In this document: one piece after another, positions 56,908-64,000 of the stretch
Numbering within the stretch: position 1 is the first letter of the stretch
Layout: the number at the start of each line of letters is the position of its first letter
From: Frondihabitans sp. PhB188
GTDB taxonomy: Bacteria > Actinomycetota > Actinomycetes > Actinomycetales > Microbacteriaceae
Assembly (NCBI RefSeq): GCF_003752365.1
Contig: NZ_RJUO01000003.1
Location: 124,001-188,000, forward strand
DNA: 64,000 nucleotides
Direction of reading: 5' to 3'
Program-made: the position numbers and the translations under genes
The notes under the pieces: generated by a model
Told to the model about the DNA's origin: nothing
The model's input: the letters and a program-made list of their open reading frames with translations, nothing else
Database searches by the model: none

Positions 56908-57135
56908 TTAACCACCGAGCGGCGCAAAGGAGGCGACGAACAGAATCTCACCGGTCAGGAGGCTCGACCAGGCGAGCTGCCCGACGGGTGCTGTGCCCGA
57001 GATCGCCAGGAGGAAGAGACCCTCGGCTATGAGGGCGAGGCCGAGTACCCGAAGGTAGTCGGGGAGGCCGGTCGGTGCGACGACCGCCAGGACAAGGGAG
57101 TCCAGCAGCCGGAGGGCTACGTTCCTGCGGGGCAT
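56908..57135 (-). CDS. Small membrane protein, 75 aa
   Basis: Two or three hydrophobic segments (LLDSLVLAVVAPTGL, LRVLGLALIAEGLFLLAISG, LLTGEILFVASFAPLG). The ATG at 57135 is only one base after the ltrA stop (TGA-G-ATG), suggesting coupling to the ltrA remnant. No family recognised. It ends in TAA, uncommon among genes here. Confidence 0.45.
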   Translation of the reverse strand: MPRRNVALRLLDSLVLAVVAPTGLPDYLRVLGLALIAEGLFLLAISGTAPVGQLAWSSLLTGEILFVASFAPLGG

Positions 57136-57136
57136 C

Positions 57137-57676
57137 TCAGACCTCGACCCTGTCGACAGGCACCGCCGACCGATCGCGCCCGGCTACCACGACCACGACC
57201 GCGACGACCATGAGCGCCGCGACCACCTGCAGCGAGTGCGGCGCGAATGAGGCGAGCGCCACGACCACGGCGATGACGGGCACGGCGACGTTGACCCGGG
57301 GCGACGACTGCCGCCGCAGCACCAGCAGCCAGACGAAGAGCAGGTACACCGCGCAGGGCACGGCAAGAGTCGCTGCCGCCGCGGCCGGGGTCAGCGCCAC
57401 GTCGCCACCCTCGACGTCGATGGCGATCTCGATTCCCGCCGAGAGGGCGCCGGCCGCGGCGAAGATCGCGTAGTGGCCGTAGCCCCAGCCGAGGGCCGTC
57501 CGCAGCGAGGTGAGGAGGCCGTGCTGCGGGAAGGCGAAGGAGATCCACCAGAAGCAGACGATGATCACCAGCGACGTGGCCGCCAGCAGCACGAGCTGCC
57601 CGACGTGCTCGGTCTCGCGGCCGACCTCGACGACCGCGTTGCTCGACGCGAGGATTGACTCGCCCAGCACGATCAT
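57137..57676 (-). pseudogene. Low-temperature requirement protein A (LtrA), 5'-truncated
   Basis: The remaining 179 residues match the C-terminal half of LtrA: VLGESILASSNAVVE, then ATSLVIIVCFWWISFAFPQHG, then LGWGYGHYAIFAAAGALSAGIEIAI, and a final membrane pair. Full-length LtrA proteins have about 380-400 residues and the N-terminal half is absent. The break falls inside the conserved IVLGES motif at about 57676; upstream DNA (57,677-57,780) is repetitive and unrelated. An ATG happens to fall at the junction, but the product is unlikely to work. Confidence 0.8.
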
Positions 57677-57814
57677 CGACAGTAGTGGCGGGGCGGGCGG
57701 CGGGCGGCCCGTTCCTGCGCCCAGAAGATGGCCAGCCCCGCGCCCCGGAGAAGGCCGGCCCCGCGCCCAGAAGGGGTGTCAGACGGGCCGCCGTTTTCGG
57801 GTGAGAATTGTGCA
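57677..57814. other. Junction region upstream of truncated ltrA
   Basis: It contains an imperfect direct repeat (AGAAGATGGCCAGCCCCGCG and AGAAGGCCGGCCCCGCGCCC, around 57724-57772) and a copy of the dispersed motif GTTCCTGCGCCC at 57711-57722. The right side holds the presumed promoter of the SGNH lipoprotein gene. Confidence 0.5.
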
Positions 57815-58513
57815 ATGCGAATTCGTGCTCGAGTGCTGGCCCTGGGTGTGGCCGTCGTCGCCATCGGCCTGCTCGCGGGCTGCGCGACGACGCCCGAGAG
57901 CACTCCGGAGGCCGTCTCGATGGCCAACGCCACACCGCAGCCGACCAGCGGTGCGGAGGGCGGCATCCGCGTCGCGATCGTCGGCGACTCGCTGACCGCG
58001 GGCGGCGGGCGCTCGCTCGCCTCGGGCCTCACCGCGGACACGTGGATGACGTACGCGCAGGGCGACGGCATCGACTACGTCGGCGGCTGGGCGGTCGGCG
58101 GGCGCACCGTGCAGCAGATGGCCGAGTACGCGGCGCCGATCTCGAAGGTCGACGTGCTCGTGCTCATGGGCGGCACCAACGACGTCCGCAAGAGCATCTC
58201 GTTCGGCCAGACGGCGTCCAGCTACGATAAGGTCGTCGCGACGATGCACCCGAAGCACGTCATCATCGGAGCGATACCGCCGAACGACAGGCACCCGGTC
58301 GCGGCCGAGCACTACCAGGAGCAGCTCGAGAAGTACGCGCGCGCGAAGGGCTGGGACCTCGTCGACCCGTGGGGCTTCGCCCGCCACGGCCTGGTCTACG
58401 CCACGGGCACGACGGTCGACGGCATCCACCCGACGACGGCCGGCTACAAGAAGGTCGGGCTGGCGTTCCGGGCGGCGATCCTGCGGGTCTCCTCGACGCC
58501 CCAGAAGGGCTGA
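57815..58513 (+). CDS. SGNH/GDSL-family hydrolase lipoprotein, 232 aa
   Basis: A signal peptide with lipobox LAGC (Cys23) is followed by a Thr/Pro linker. Catalytic-type blocks: VGDSLTAGGG (Ser59), GGRTVQQM, MGGTNDVRKS with the Asn of block III, and DGIHPTTAGY with Asp and His of block V. It is likely an extracytoplasmic esterase or deacetylase on wall polymers or glycans; substrate unknown. Starts at ATG 57815 and stands alone. Confidence 0.88.
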   Translation: MRIRARVLALGVAVVAIGLLAGCATTPESTPEAVSMANATPQPTSGAEGGIRVAIVGDSLTAGGGRSLASGLTADTWMTYAQGDGIDYVGGWAVGGRTVQQMAEYAAPISKVDVLVLMGGTNDVRKSISFGQTASSYDKVVATMHPKHVIIGAIPPNDRHPVAAEHYQEQLEKYARAKGWDLVDPWGFARHGLVYATGTTVDGIHPTTAGYKKVGLAFRAAILRVSSTPQKG

Positions 58514-58548
58514 GCGGCTAGCCCGCTGCGCCGGCTGCCCACCGTGCG

Positions 58549-59241
58549 TCAGCTCTGCAAGAAGGCGAGCACCGCCAGCACCCGCCGGTGGTCGCTCCCC
58601 GAGTCGTCGAGCCCGAGCTTCTGGAAGATCGACGTCACGTTCTTCTCGACCGCGCCCGTCCCGATGAACAGCGCCGCCGCGATCGCCGAGTTGGTGCGCC
58701 CCTCGGCCATCAGCGCGAGCACCTCCCGCTCGCGTGGGGTCAGCGCCGCCAGGGGGTCGCTGCGGCGCCCGAGGAGAGCGGCCACGACCTCCGGATCGAG
58801 CACCGTGGCCCCGTCGGCGATCCGCTCGATGGCGCTGCCGAGCTCGTCGATCGAGGTCACGCGGTCTTTGAGCAGGTAGCCGACGCCGTCCGAGCCCGCC
58901 GTGAGGAGCTCCCTCGCGTAGGCGACCTCGACGTACTGCGACAGCAGCAGGATCCCCGTCCGGGGCCGCACCCGCCGCAGCTCGATCGCCGCCCGCACCC
59001 CCTCGTCGCGGTGCGTGGGCGGCATGCGCACGTCGAGCACCGCGAGGTCGGGGCGCGACCGGTCGAGATCGCGGAGCAGGGAGTCCGCGTCGCCGTACGC
59101 CCCGACGACGTCGGTGCCGAGCTCGTCGAGCAGTCGCACGAGCCCCTCTCGCAGCAGCACGGAGTCGTCGGCGACGACGACCCTCCGACGCGGAAGCTCT
59201 GTCGACGGGCGCTCGCTGGTCGGCGGGGTGGTGGTGGTCAC
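58549..59241 (-). CDS. NarL/LuxR-family response regulator, 230 aa
   Basis: A receiver domain (about residues 19-140) with phospho-acceptor Asp70 in LAVLDVRMPP is followed by the LuxR helix-turn-helix (LTPREREVLALMAEGRTNSAIAAALFIGTGAVEKNVTSIFQKLG). It begins at GTG 59241, nine bases after the stop of the histidine kinase at 59251, so the two form an operon and a cognate pair. Confidence 0.93.
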   Translation of the reverse strand: MTTTTPPTSERPSTELPRRRVVVADDSVLLREGLVRLLDELGTDVVGAYGDADSLLRDLDRSRPDLAVLDVRMPPTHRDEGVRAAIELRRVRPRTGILLLSQYVEVAYARELLTAGSDGVGYLLKDRVTSIDELGSAIERIADGATVLDPEVVAALLGRRSDPLAALTPREREVLALMAEGRTNSAIAAALFIGTGAVEKNVTSIFQKLGLDDSGSDHRRVLAVLAFLQS

Positions 59242-59250
59242 CCGCCGAGC

Positions 59251-60798
59251 CTACGAGTCGCCGTCGGTGCGCGCGGCTTCGTCCTCCGTGGTGCGCGGCT
59301 TCGCCGACTCGGGCGCAGGAACTCCCCCGCCCCCGACCGACAGATCCTCCGTGGGGTACGGCAGCGTCGGGTTCGGCGTCGCGGCCGCCGTCTCAGCCCG
59401 CGCCTCCGGGCCCCGTGCCGTCGAGCCGTCGGGCGCGGCCAGGGGCAGGTGAACGCTGGCGTGCGTCGGGCCCCCCTCCGGGCTCCGCAGCTCCAGCCGC
59501 CCGCCGAGCCCCATCAGCCGCTGCTCGATCCCCGCCAGGCCGTGCCCGGGCCGGGCCGTCGCGCCCCCGCGGCCGTCGTCGGTCACCACCACTCGCAGCT
59601 CGTCGCCGGCGATGGTCTTCGGCGCCGACAGGATGAGCTCGGCGCGGCCGGCGCCCGAGTGCTTGCCCACGTTCGTCAGCAGCTCGGCTGCGATGAAGTA
59701 CGCGTTGCGCTCGGTCTCGACCGGGATCTCGAGACCTTCGGGAAGCTCGTCCGTGAAGCGCGTCGGCACGGTCGCGCGGTCGACCACGGCGTCGAGAGCC
59801 GGGGCGAGTCCGCGGTCGAGCAGCAGGGGCGGAGCGAAGCCGCGGGAGAGGGCGCGGAGCTCCTCGAGAGCCTCCTTCGCCTGCTGCTGGGCCTCGACGA
59901 TGAGGCGCCTGCTCTTCTCCGGGTCGGTCTCGACGGCGCGCGAGGCTGCGGAGAGGTCCATCTGCATGCGGATCAGGCGCTGCTGCGGGCCGTCGTGGAT
60001 GTCGCGCTCGAGGCGGCGGAGAGCGGTGCCCTCGGCCGACACGGCTGCACTCCGGGAGACCTCGAGCCCGGCGACCTCGGCCTGCAGCTGCTCGGAGCGG
60101 AAGCCGCCGAGCATCCAACCGGCGATCGCGCCCTGAACGAGCACGGCGCCGCGCGTGATGAACGGCAGGAGGGCAGCGGCAATCAACGCGACGACGACGG
60201 CGGCGGTCGACGTCATGGCGGCGTGATCGTTGAAGAGGTACTGCCAGATGCCGCCGGGGATCCCGTAGGTGGCGCCGTTGCTGGTCAGGACGGCGAGAGC
60301 GATGCTGCCGAACACTCCCCCGAGGGCGGTGCTCGCCACGGCGACGGTCACCGCGACGACGAGGAAGCCGACCCAGGGGAAGACGACCACCGTGAAGGCG
60401 AAGTAGAGCCAGTAGTGCGGATCGGCCGCGACCTCGACGAAGCGCACGAAGCGGTTAGCCGAGGTCTTGCGGCGCCAGACGACCGGCCGTGGCGCCGGCT
60501 CGCGCGCCCAGCCGAGACGCGTCAGCTCGATGGTGCCGAAGAGCCGCCCGAAGTAGAGGCCCGCGACGAGGAGGACGGCGAAGGCGACGAACGCAGCCAG
60601 ACCGCCTCCGAAGCTCGTCAGGATGTTGCCGACGATTCCGTAGAGGGCCGCGGCGATGACGACCAGCACGCCGGTGAGGGCGAGGTAGCCGATGTCGCGC
60701 GGGAACGCCGCCCACAGCCGCCAGTAGAGCGCCCGCTGCTTGGCGGGAGCTGCGGGAGGCGCGGAGAAGTGCATGGAACTCGTCTCGGTGGTGGTCAT
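59251..60798 (-). CDS. Sensor histidine kinase (HisKA_3 type), 515 aa
   Basis: The first 230 residues carry about six membrane helices in a putative sensor domain. The H-box is ERDIHDGPQQRL with His268, and the HATPase region includes AAELLTNVGKHS, TDDGRGG and GHGLAGIEQRL. The tail after about 460 is Pro/Ala/Glu-rich and contains the peptide coded by a copy of the dispersed motif (59,311). It phosphorylates the regulator encoded downstream. Signal unknown; members of this group often answer envelope stress. Confidence 0.9.
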   Translation of the reverse strand: MTTTETSSMHFSAPPAAPAKQRALYWRLWAAFPRDIGYLALTGVLVVIAAALYGIVGNILTSFGGGLAAFVAFAVLLVAGLYFGRLFGTIELTRLGWAREPAPRPVVWRRKTSANRFVRFVEVAADPHYWLYFAFTVVVFPWVGFLVVAVTVAVASTALGGVFGSIALAVLTSNGATYGIPGGIWQYLFNDHAAMTSTAAVVVALIAAALLPFITRGAVLVQGAIAGWMLGGFRSEQLQAEVAGLEVSRSAAVSAEGTALRRLERDIHDGPQQRLIRMQMDLSAASRAVETDPEKSRRLIVEAQQQAKEALEELRALSRGFAPPLLLDRGLAPALDAVVDRATVPTRFTDELPEGLEIPVETERNAYFIAAELLTNVGKHSGAGRAELILSAPKTIAGDELRVVVTDDGRGGATARPGHGLAGIEQRLMGLGGRLELRSPEGGPTHASVHLPLAAPDGSTARGPEARAETAAATPNPTLPYPTEDLSVGGGGVPAPESAKPRTTEDEAARTDGDS

Positions 60799-61009
60799 GG
60801 ATCCAGCGTGGCGGAGCGCGAGGGATGGCCCAATGGTGCCACCGGCCGCATTCCGGCGGGGGTTATCCCCCTTCCTGCGCCCCGTGGGAAGCCCAGGTTC
60901 ACCTCAATTAGCCGAGCCTCAGTTTGCTTGCGGAATTTTCGCAGACGTCTAGCGTTGGGTGCATCGAGGGGCCTTCGAGGCCCCAGCCCGCTTACGAAAG
61001 GACTCCACC
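60799..61009. promoter_or_regulatory. Divergent promoter region of the histidine kinase and dps
   Basis: An AT-rich stretch at 60905-60950 contains TTGCTT and TCTAGCGT, a plausible dps promoter. TTAGCCGAGCCTCA just upstream has weak likeness to DtxR/IdeR iron boxes. A small hairpin GGGGCCTTCGAGGCCCC lies at 60968-60984 in the dps leader. All regulatory calls here are inference. Confidence 0.45.
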
Positions 61010-61495
61010 ATGTCCGACGCCATCACCGTCACCCAGTCGTCTGTCGACCCCGACGTCGCCGCCGCCACCGCCCAGTTCCTGACCCCGATCGTCACGAACC
61101 TCACCGCCCTCGCCGTCAACGGCAAGCAGGCTCACTGGCACGTCCGCGGCATCAGCTTCATCGCCGTGCACGAGCTCCTCGACACCGTCGTGGGCAACGC
61201 GCAGGAGTACGCCGACCTCGCCGCGGAGCGCATCGTCGCCCTCGGCCTCCCCGTCGACGGCCGCCTCGAGACGGTCGCCGCCACCACGACCAACCCGCCG
61301 CTCAAGGCCGGTTTCCAGCAGATCGACGCCACCATCGCCGGCATCGTCGCGCAGATCGACTCGGCTCGCGCCTCCGTCCAGATCGCCATCGACGAGCTCG
61401 GCGAGATCGACGCCTCGTCGCAGGACGTCGCGATCGAGATCGCTCGCGGCCTCGACAAGGACCGCTGGTTCCTCTCGGCTCACGTCAGCCAGTAG
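61010..61495 (+). CDS. dps: Dps-family DNA-binding ferritin-like protein, 161 aa
   Basis: Stores iron and protects DNA from peroxide. The ferroxidase-site residues appear in QAHWHVRGISFIAVHELLD (His42, His54) and EYADLAAERI. The family end DVAIEIARGLDKDRWFLSAHV is present. GAAAGGA precedes the ATG at 61010. Its last 11 bp overlap the convergent acyltransferase gene. Confidence 0.94.
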   Translation: MSDAITVTQSSVDPDVAAATAQFLTPIVTNLTALAVNGKQAHWHVRGISFIAVHELLDTVVGNAQEYADLAAERIVALGLPVDGRLETVAATTTNPPLKAGFQQIDATIAGIVAQIDSARASVQIAIDELGEIDASSQDVAIEIARGLDKDRWFLSAHVSQ

Positions 61496-62816
61496 ACCGA
61501 GCCCGCTCCGCCACGGCGGGGTGCAGCGTCACGAGGCCGTCGCCCTTCGGGGTGGCGGCCTCGTCGCGTTGCGGAGTTCCTGCGCCCCTCCCCTCGAATT
61601 TCAAGAAGTTCCGGTCGCTCGGCGACGGCTCGACGCCGATCCGGGCGTGCTGAGCCGACATTCTCCTTGAAATTATGGAGCGGAGGCGGAGGGCCGGCTG
61701 CTCCACCAGTACGTACGTCAGCTTCGCCAGCACGAGCGTGAGCCCGACGACCGCGGCCGTCGCCGACACGTACGCCCACCCGCCGCCGGCACCGAACCCC
61801 GGCACCCACGCCGCGAGCCCCCGCACGACCGGCATGTGCCAGAGGTAGACGCTGTACGACACGAGGCCGAGCCGCTGCAGCACGTGCGTGTCGAGCAGCC
61901 GGCCGAGGAGGCTCGTCGCTCCGGTGCGCGTCGGCGTGACGGCGACGACGAGCACGGCCGCGAACGCGAGGGCGGCGAGCGTGTCGGCCGACTCCCAGCG
62001 GCGGTGGCTCAGCGCCAGGGCACCCGCGGCGACCCCGCCGGTCACGGCGCCGAAGCGGGCGACGGTCGCGCTGACGGCACCCCGCCGCACGGCCAGGTAC
62101 ACGAGCGCGGCCGCCATGCCGAACGCGAACAGCTGGCCGTGCATCAGCAGGCTGCGGCTGACGACGGACTCCCAGTCGCGACCCCAGCCGTGGAGCTCGC
62201 GACCGTGCGTCGCGTGGAAGACGGCTCGGACGAGCGCGCCGGCGGCCCCGACGACGAGCAGCACGAGCGGCGGCAGCGAGGCGCGCTGCCACCCCTGGAG
62301 CCTGCGGCCGACCCGGCTCGCGAGCAGCGCGACCAGCGGCAGCACGGCGTAGAACGTCAGCTCGACGGTCAGGGTCCAGGCGACCTCGAGGCCGGTGCGG
62401 ATGTGGTGCGGCGAGTAGGCCTGCATCATCGTCAGGTCGGCGGCGAGGCCGGGGGCGTCGAGCCGGCCGATGCCACGCGGCCAGACGAACGAGAGGCCGA
62501 GCACGCAGTTCGTGACGAGGAGCACGACGAGGTAGGCCGGCCACACCCGGAATGCGCGATTGGCCGCGTACCGCCGCAGCGACGGGAGCGGCCTCCCGTC
62601 GACGAGCCGGCCGGCGAAGCCCAGGTACAGCAGGAAGCCGGACAGCACGAAGAAGAGCCCGAGCCCCTGATGCAGCGCGAAGACGAGACCCGGCTCGCGG
62701 TGCCGGACCCCCGGCGACAGCACGTTCGACACGTGGTACGCCACGACGCTCACGGCCGCCAGTCCCCTCAGTCCGTCGAGCCCCGCCAGATGTGTGCGTT
62801 CCTGTGATTCCCCCAT
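61485..62816 (-). CDS. OafA/YrhL-type membrane acyltransferase, 443 aa
   Basis: An acyltransferase-3 family protein that O-acylates glycans or other envelope molecules. The opening LAGLDGLRGLAAVSVVAYHV has the conserved R and H; GLGLFFVLSGFLL, AWTLTVELTFYAVLPL and YLWHMPVV follow. About ten membrane helices end near EQPALRLRS. A further 50 residues are unlike the family and are encoded across an AT-rich inverted repeat (61597-61674) and a copy of the dispersed motif (61576); the original stop may have been lost. Start ATG 62816. Confidence 0.85.
   Translation of the reverse strand: MGESQERTHLAGLDGLRGLAAVSVVAYHVSNVLSPGVRHREPGLVFALHQGLGLFFVLSGFLLYLGFAGRLVDGRPLPSLRRYAANRAFRVWPAYLVVLLVTNCVLGLSFVWPRGIGRLDAPGLAADLTMMQAYSPHHIRTGLEVAWTLTVELTFYAVLPLVALLASRVGRRLQGWQRASLPPLVLLVVGAAGALVRAVFHATHGRELHGWGRDWESVVSRSLLMHGQLFAFGMAAALVYLAVRRGAVSATVARFGAVTGGVAAGALALSHRRWESADTLAALAFAAVLVVAVTPTRTGATSLLGRLLDTHVLQRLGLVSYSVYLWHMPVVRGLAAWVPGFGAGGGWAYVSATAAVVGLTLVLAKLTYVLVEQPALRLRSIISRRMSAQHARIGVEPSPSDRNFLKFEGRGAGTPQRDEAATPKGDGLVTLHPAVAERARSTG
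61597..61674. repeat. Inverted repeat AATTTCAAG ... CTTGAAATT in the 3' part of the acyltransferase gene
   Basis: Perfect 9-bp AT-rich arms at 61597-61605 and 61666-61674 enclose 60 bp of GC-rich DNA. This contrasts sharply with the surrounding composition. It could be a small inserted element or a long-stem terminator between the convergent genes. Confidence 0.6.
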
Positions 62817-62887
62817 GACATCAAGGCTGTCGGGGGCGCAGGAACGGGACCACGTCCGTCCGGCCAAACTCCGTCGTCCGCGCGGAC

Positions 62888-63000
62888 GAGATCGGCCCTG
62901 CAACGGACGGCCGAGATCGGCCCTGCAACGGATGGCCGAGATCCGTCCTGCAACGGACGGCCGAGATCGACCCCGCCCCGGACCGCCGAGATCGGTCGGC
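62888..63000. repeat. 25-bp tandem repeats, about 4.5 copies
   Basis: Units beginning GAGATCGGCCCTGCAACGG start at 62888, 62913, 62938 and 62963, with a partial fifth at 62988. The first three are nearly identical and the fourth is diverged. They fill the 200-bp spacer between the amidohydrolase and the acyltransferase, both on the minus strand, so they are upstream of the acyltransferase. Confidence 0.9.
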
Positions 63001-63019
63001 CGTCCGGACGATGCGCCGG

Positions 63020-64000
63020 CTACAGGGCGCGGTGCGTGAACCGCCCGCCGAGCAGCGTCGCCGCCACGGGCATCGTGCGGAGGGCCTCGGGATCGCCCGC
63101 CAGCGGGTCGGCGTCGAGCACGACCAGGTCGGCGAGGCTGCCGGCCACGACGGACTCGCGCCCGTCGGTCGACGACGCGAGTGCCACCGCCGGGGTCAGG
63201 CGCTGCTCGGGGTGCCACGGCTCGCGGCCGTCGCGGGCCCGCGTCACCGCGGCCGCCATCGCGACCCAGGGGTCGAGGGGCGCGACCGGGGCGTCCGATC
63301 CCAGCCGCAGCGGCACCCCCGCCGCCACGAGCGAGTCGAGCACGAACGCCCGGCCGGTGCGGCCGGCCCAGTACACCTCGGCGATATCGCGGTCGTCCAT
63401 CGCGTGCTCGGGCTGCACGCTCGCCACGATGCCGAGGGCGGCGAACCGCGCCACGTCGGCGGGACGCAGCAGCTGGGCGTGCTCGATCGACCCGCGGCAG
63501 CCGACGGCGGCGAAGGCGTCGAGGGCGACGGTGTTCGCGCGGTCGCCGATGGCGTGCACCGCCAGGTCGAGGCCGTGCTCGTGGGCCCGGCCCATCAGGC
63601 CGGTCAGCTCGTCGACGGAGAACGACGGGATCCCTACGCCGCCGCCGACCGGGTACGGGTCGTGGCAGTAGGCCGTGCGGGTGTTGAGCGAGCCGTCGGT
63701 GATGATCTTGGCCGGGCCCATGGTCACCAGGCCCTCGGTGCCCGGGATGACGTCGCCCGTGCGCAGGCGCCGAGCGATCACGGCGTCGAGGTCTGCGGGG
63801 TAGACCCCAGGCCGGACGCGGAGGGCGCGGGTTCCTGCGCCCACTCTCTCGGCCCAGGCGTCGATCGAGAGGGTCATCTCGAGGTCGACCACGCCAACGA
63901 CCCCGCGGGCGGCCGCCGCCGCCGCCGCTTCGCCGACCCACTCGTCCATGCGCGAGCTGTCGATCGCCGTGATGATGCCCGACGCGTCGAAGGCGGCCTG
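63020..64000 (-). CDS. Amidohydrolase family protein (YtcJ-like), 5' end outside window
   Basis: The frame is open to the right edge, so about 326 C-terminal residues are visible. It shows the amidohydrolase-3 pattern: KIITDGSLNTRTAYCHDPY, AVHAIGDRANTVALDAF with the metal-site His and Asp, IEHAQLL, and LGSDAPVAPLDPW; the final SLADLVVLDADPL is the small beta domain that closes these enzymes. YtcJ-like proteins are metal-dependent hydrolases of unclear substrate. The ATG at 63949 is internal: the conserved upstream sequence (AFDASGIITAIDSSR) continues in frame. Confidence 0.88.
   Translation of the reverse strand, partial: QAAFDASGIITAIDSSRMDEWVGEAAAAAAARGVVGVVDLEMTLSIDAWAERVGAGTRALRVRPGVYPADLDAVIARRLRTGDVIPGTEGLVTMGPAKIITDGSLNTRTAYCHDPYPVGGGVGIPSFSVDELTGLMGRAHEHGLDLAVHAIGDRANTVALDAFAAVGCRGSIEHAQLLRPADVARFAALGIVASVQPEHAMDDRDIAEVYWAGRTGRAFVLDSLVAAGVPLRLGSDAPVAPLDPWVAMAAAVTRARDGREPWHPEQRLTPAVALASSTDGRESVVAGSLADLVVLDADPLAGDPEALRTMPVAATLLGGRFTHRAL

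Noticed and set aside
60905-60925. DtxR/IdeR iron box upstream of dps as a firm call
   Set aside because: Similarity to the consensus is only partial by eye; kept as a low-confidence remark in the promoter entry.

Overview
The window is about 70% G+C DNA from an actinobacterium, most likely family Microbacteriaceae (Micrococcales). I infer this from gene order and families: rplU-rpmA-obg-proB-proA-nadD-rsfS, ileS-folC-DUF4233-ndk, tig-clpP1-clpP2-clpX, a class E (LAxTG) sorting signal, a translational T-box on ileS, and many GTG starts. The genus cannot be fixed from sequence alone.

Left part (1-20,900). An HxlR regulator faces a NmrA/QorB-type oxidoreductase. A small unknown gene, a DHA2 drug-type exporter, an LCP cell-wall ligase, a VanZ-like protein, a hexapeptide-repeat protein and tRNA-Ala follow. 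Next come the methionine importer metNIQ and a long minus-strand housekeeping block: rne, a membrane protein, rplU, rpmA, obg, proB, proA, a small membrane protein, nadD, a Pro/Ala-rich membrane protein and rsfS.

Middle part (20,900-46,500). A VKOR plus DsbA-like pair makes an oxidative-folding module. It converges on ndk, DUF4233, folC and ileS, the last under a T-box leader. A secreted two-domain protein with helically phased upstream repeats, a CDF transporter and an LAxTG-anchored Ig-like protein follow. A TetR regulator stands divergently from a dipeptide/oligopeptide ABC system (binding protein, two permeases, fused double ATPase). Then come an MHS-family transporter, valS with a small coupled gene, a secreted repeat protein, a methyltransferase, and an ArsR-type regulator with a tandem-repeat operator.

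Right part (46,500-64,000). An M3 peptidase gene carries an in-frame amber stop. It is followed by a 0.5 kb array of palindromic ~94-bp tandem repeats. The proteostasis block clpX, clpP2, clpP1, tig and tRNA-Pro comes next. At tRNA-Gly sits a 1.7 kb relic element bounded by 53-bp perfect direct repeats. It holds a DUF5677-like gene, a tRNA with a UAA anticodon, a dead tyrosine-recombinase fragment and a possible phage-tail fragment. Just outside it are a second integrase remnant, a two-gene cassette (secreted cationic peptide plus HAAS-like membrane protein) and a 5'-truncated ltrA. The end carries an SGNH lipoprotein, a NarL-type two-component system, dps, an OafA-type acyltransferase, 25-bp tandem repeats and an amidohydrolase that runs out of the window.

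The least ordinary signals are: a dispersed motif GCGCAGGAAC with 20 exact copies that I could find, often extended to GGGCGCAGGAACTC; the palindromic repeat array with a solo copy 47 kb away; the tRNA-Gly relic island; and the secreted-peptide cassette beside it.
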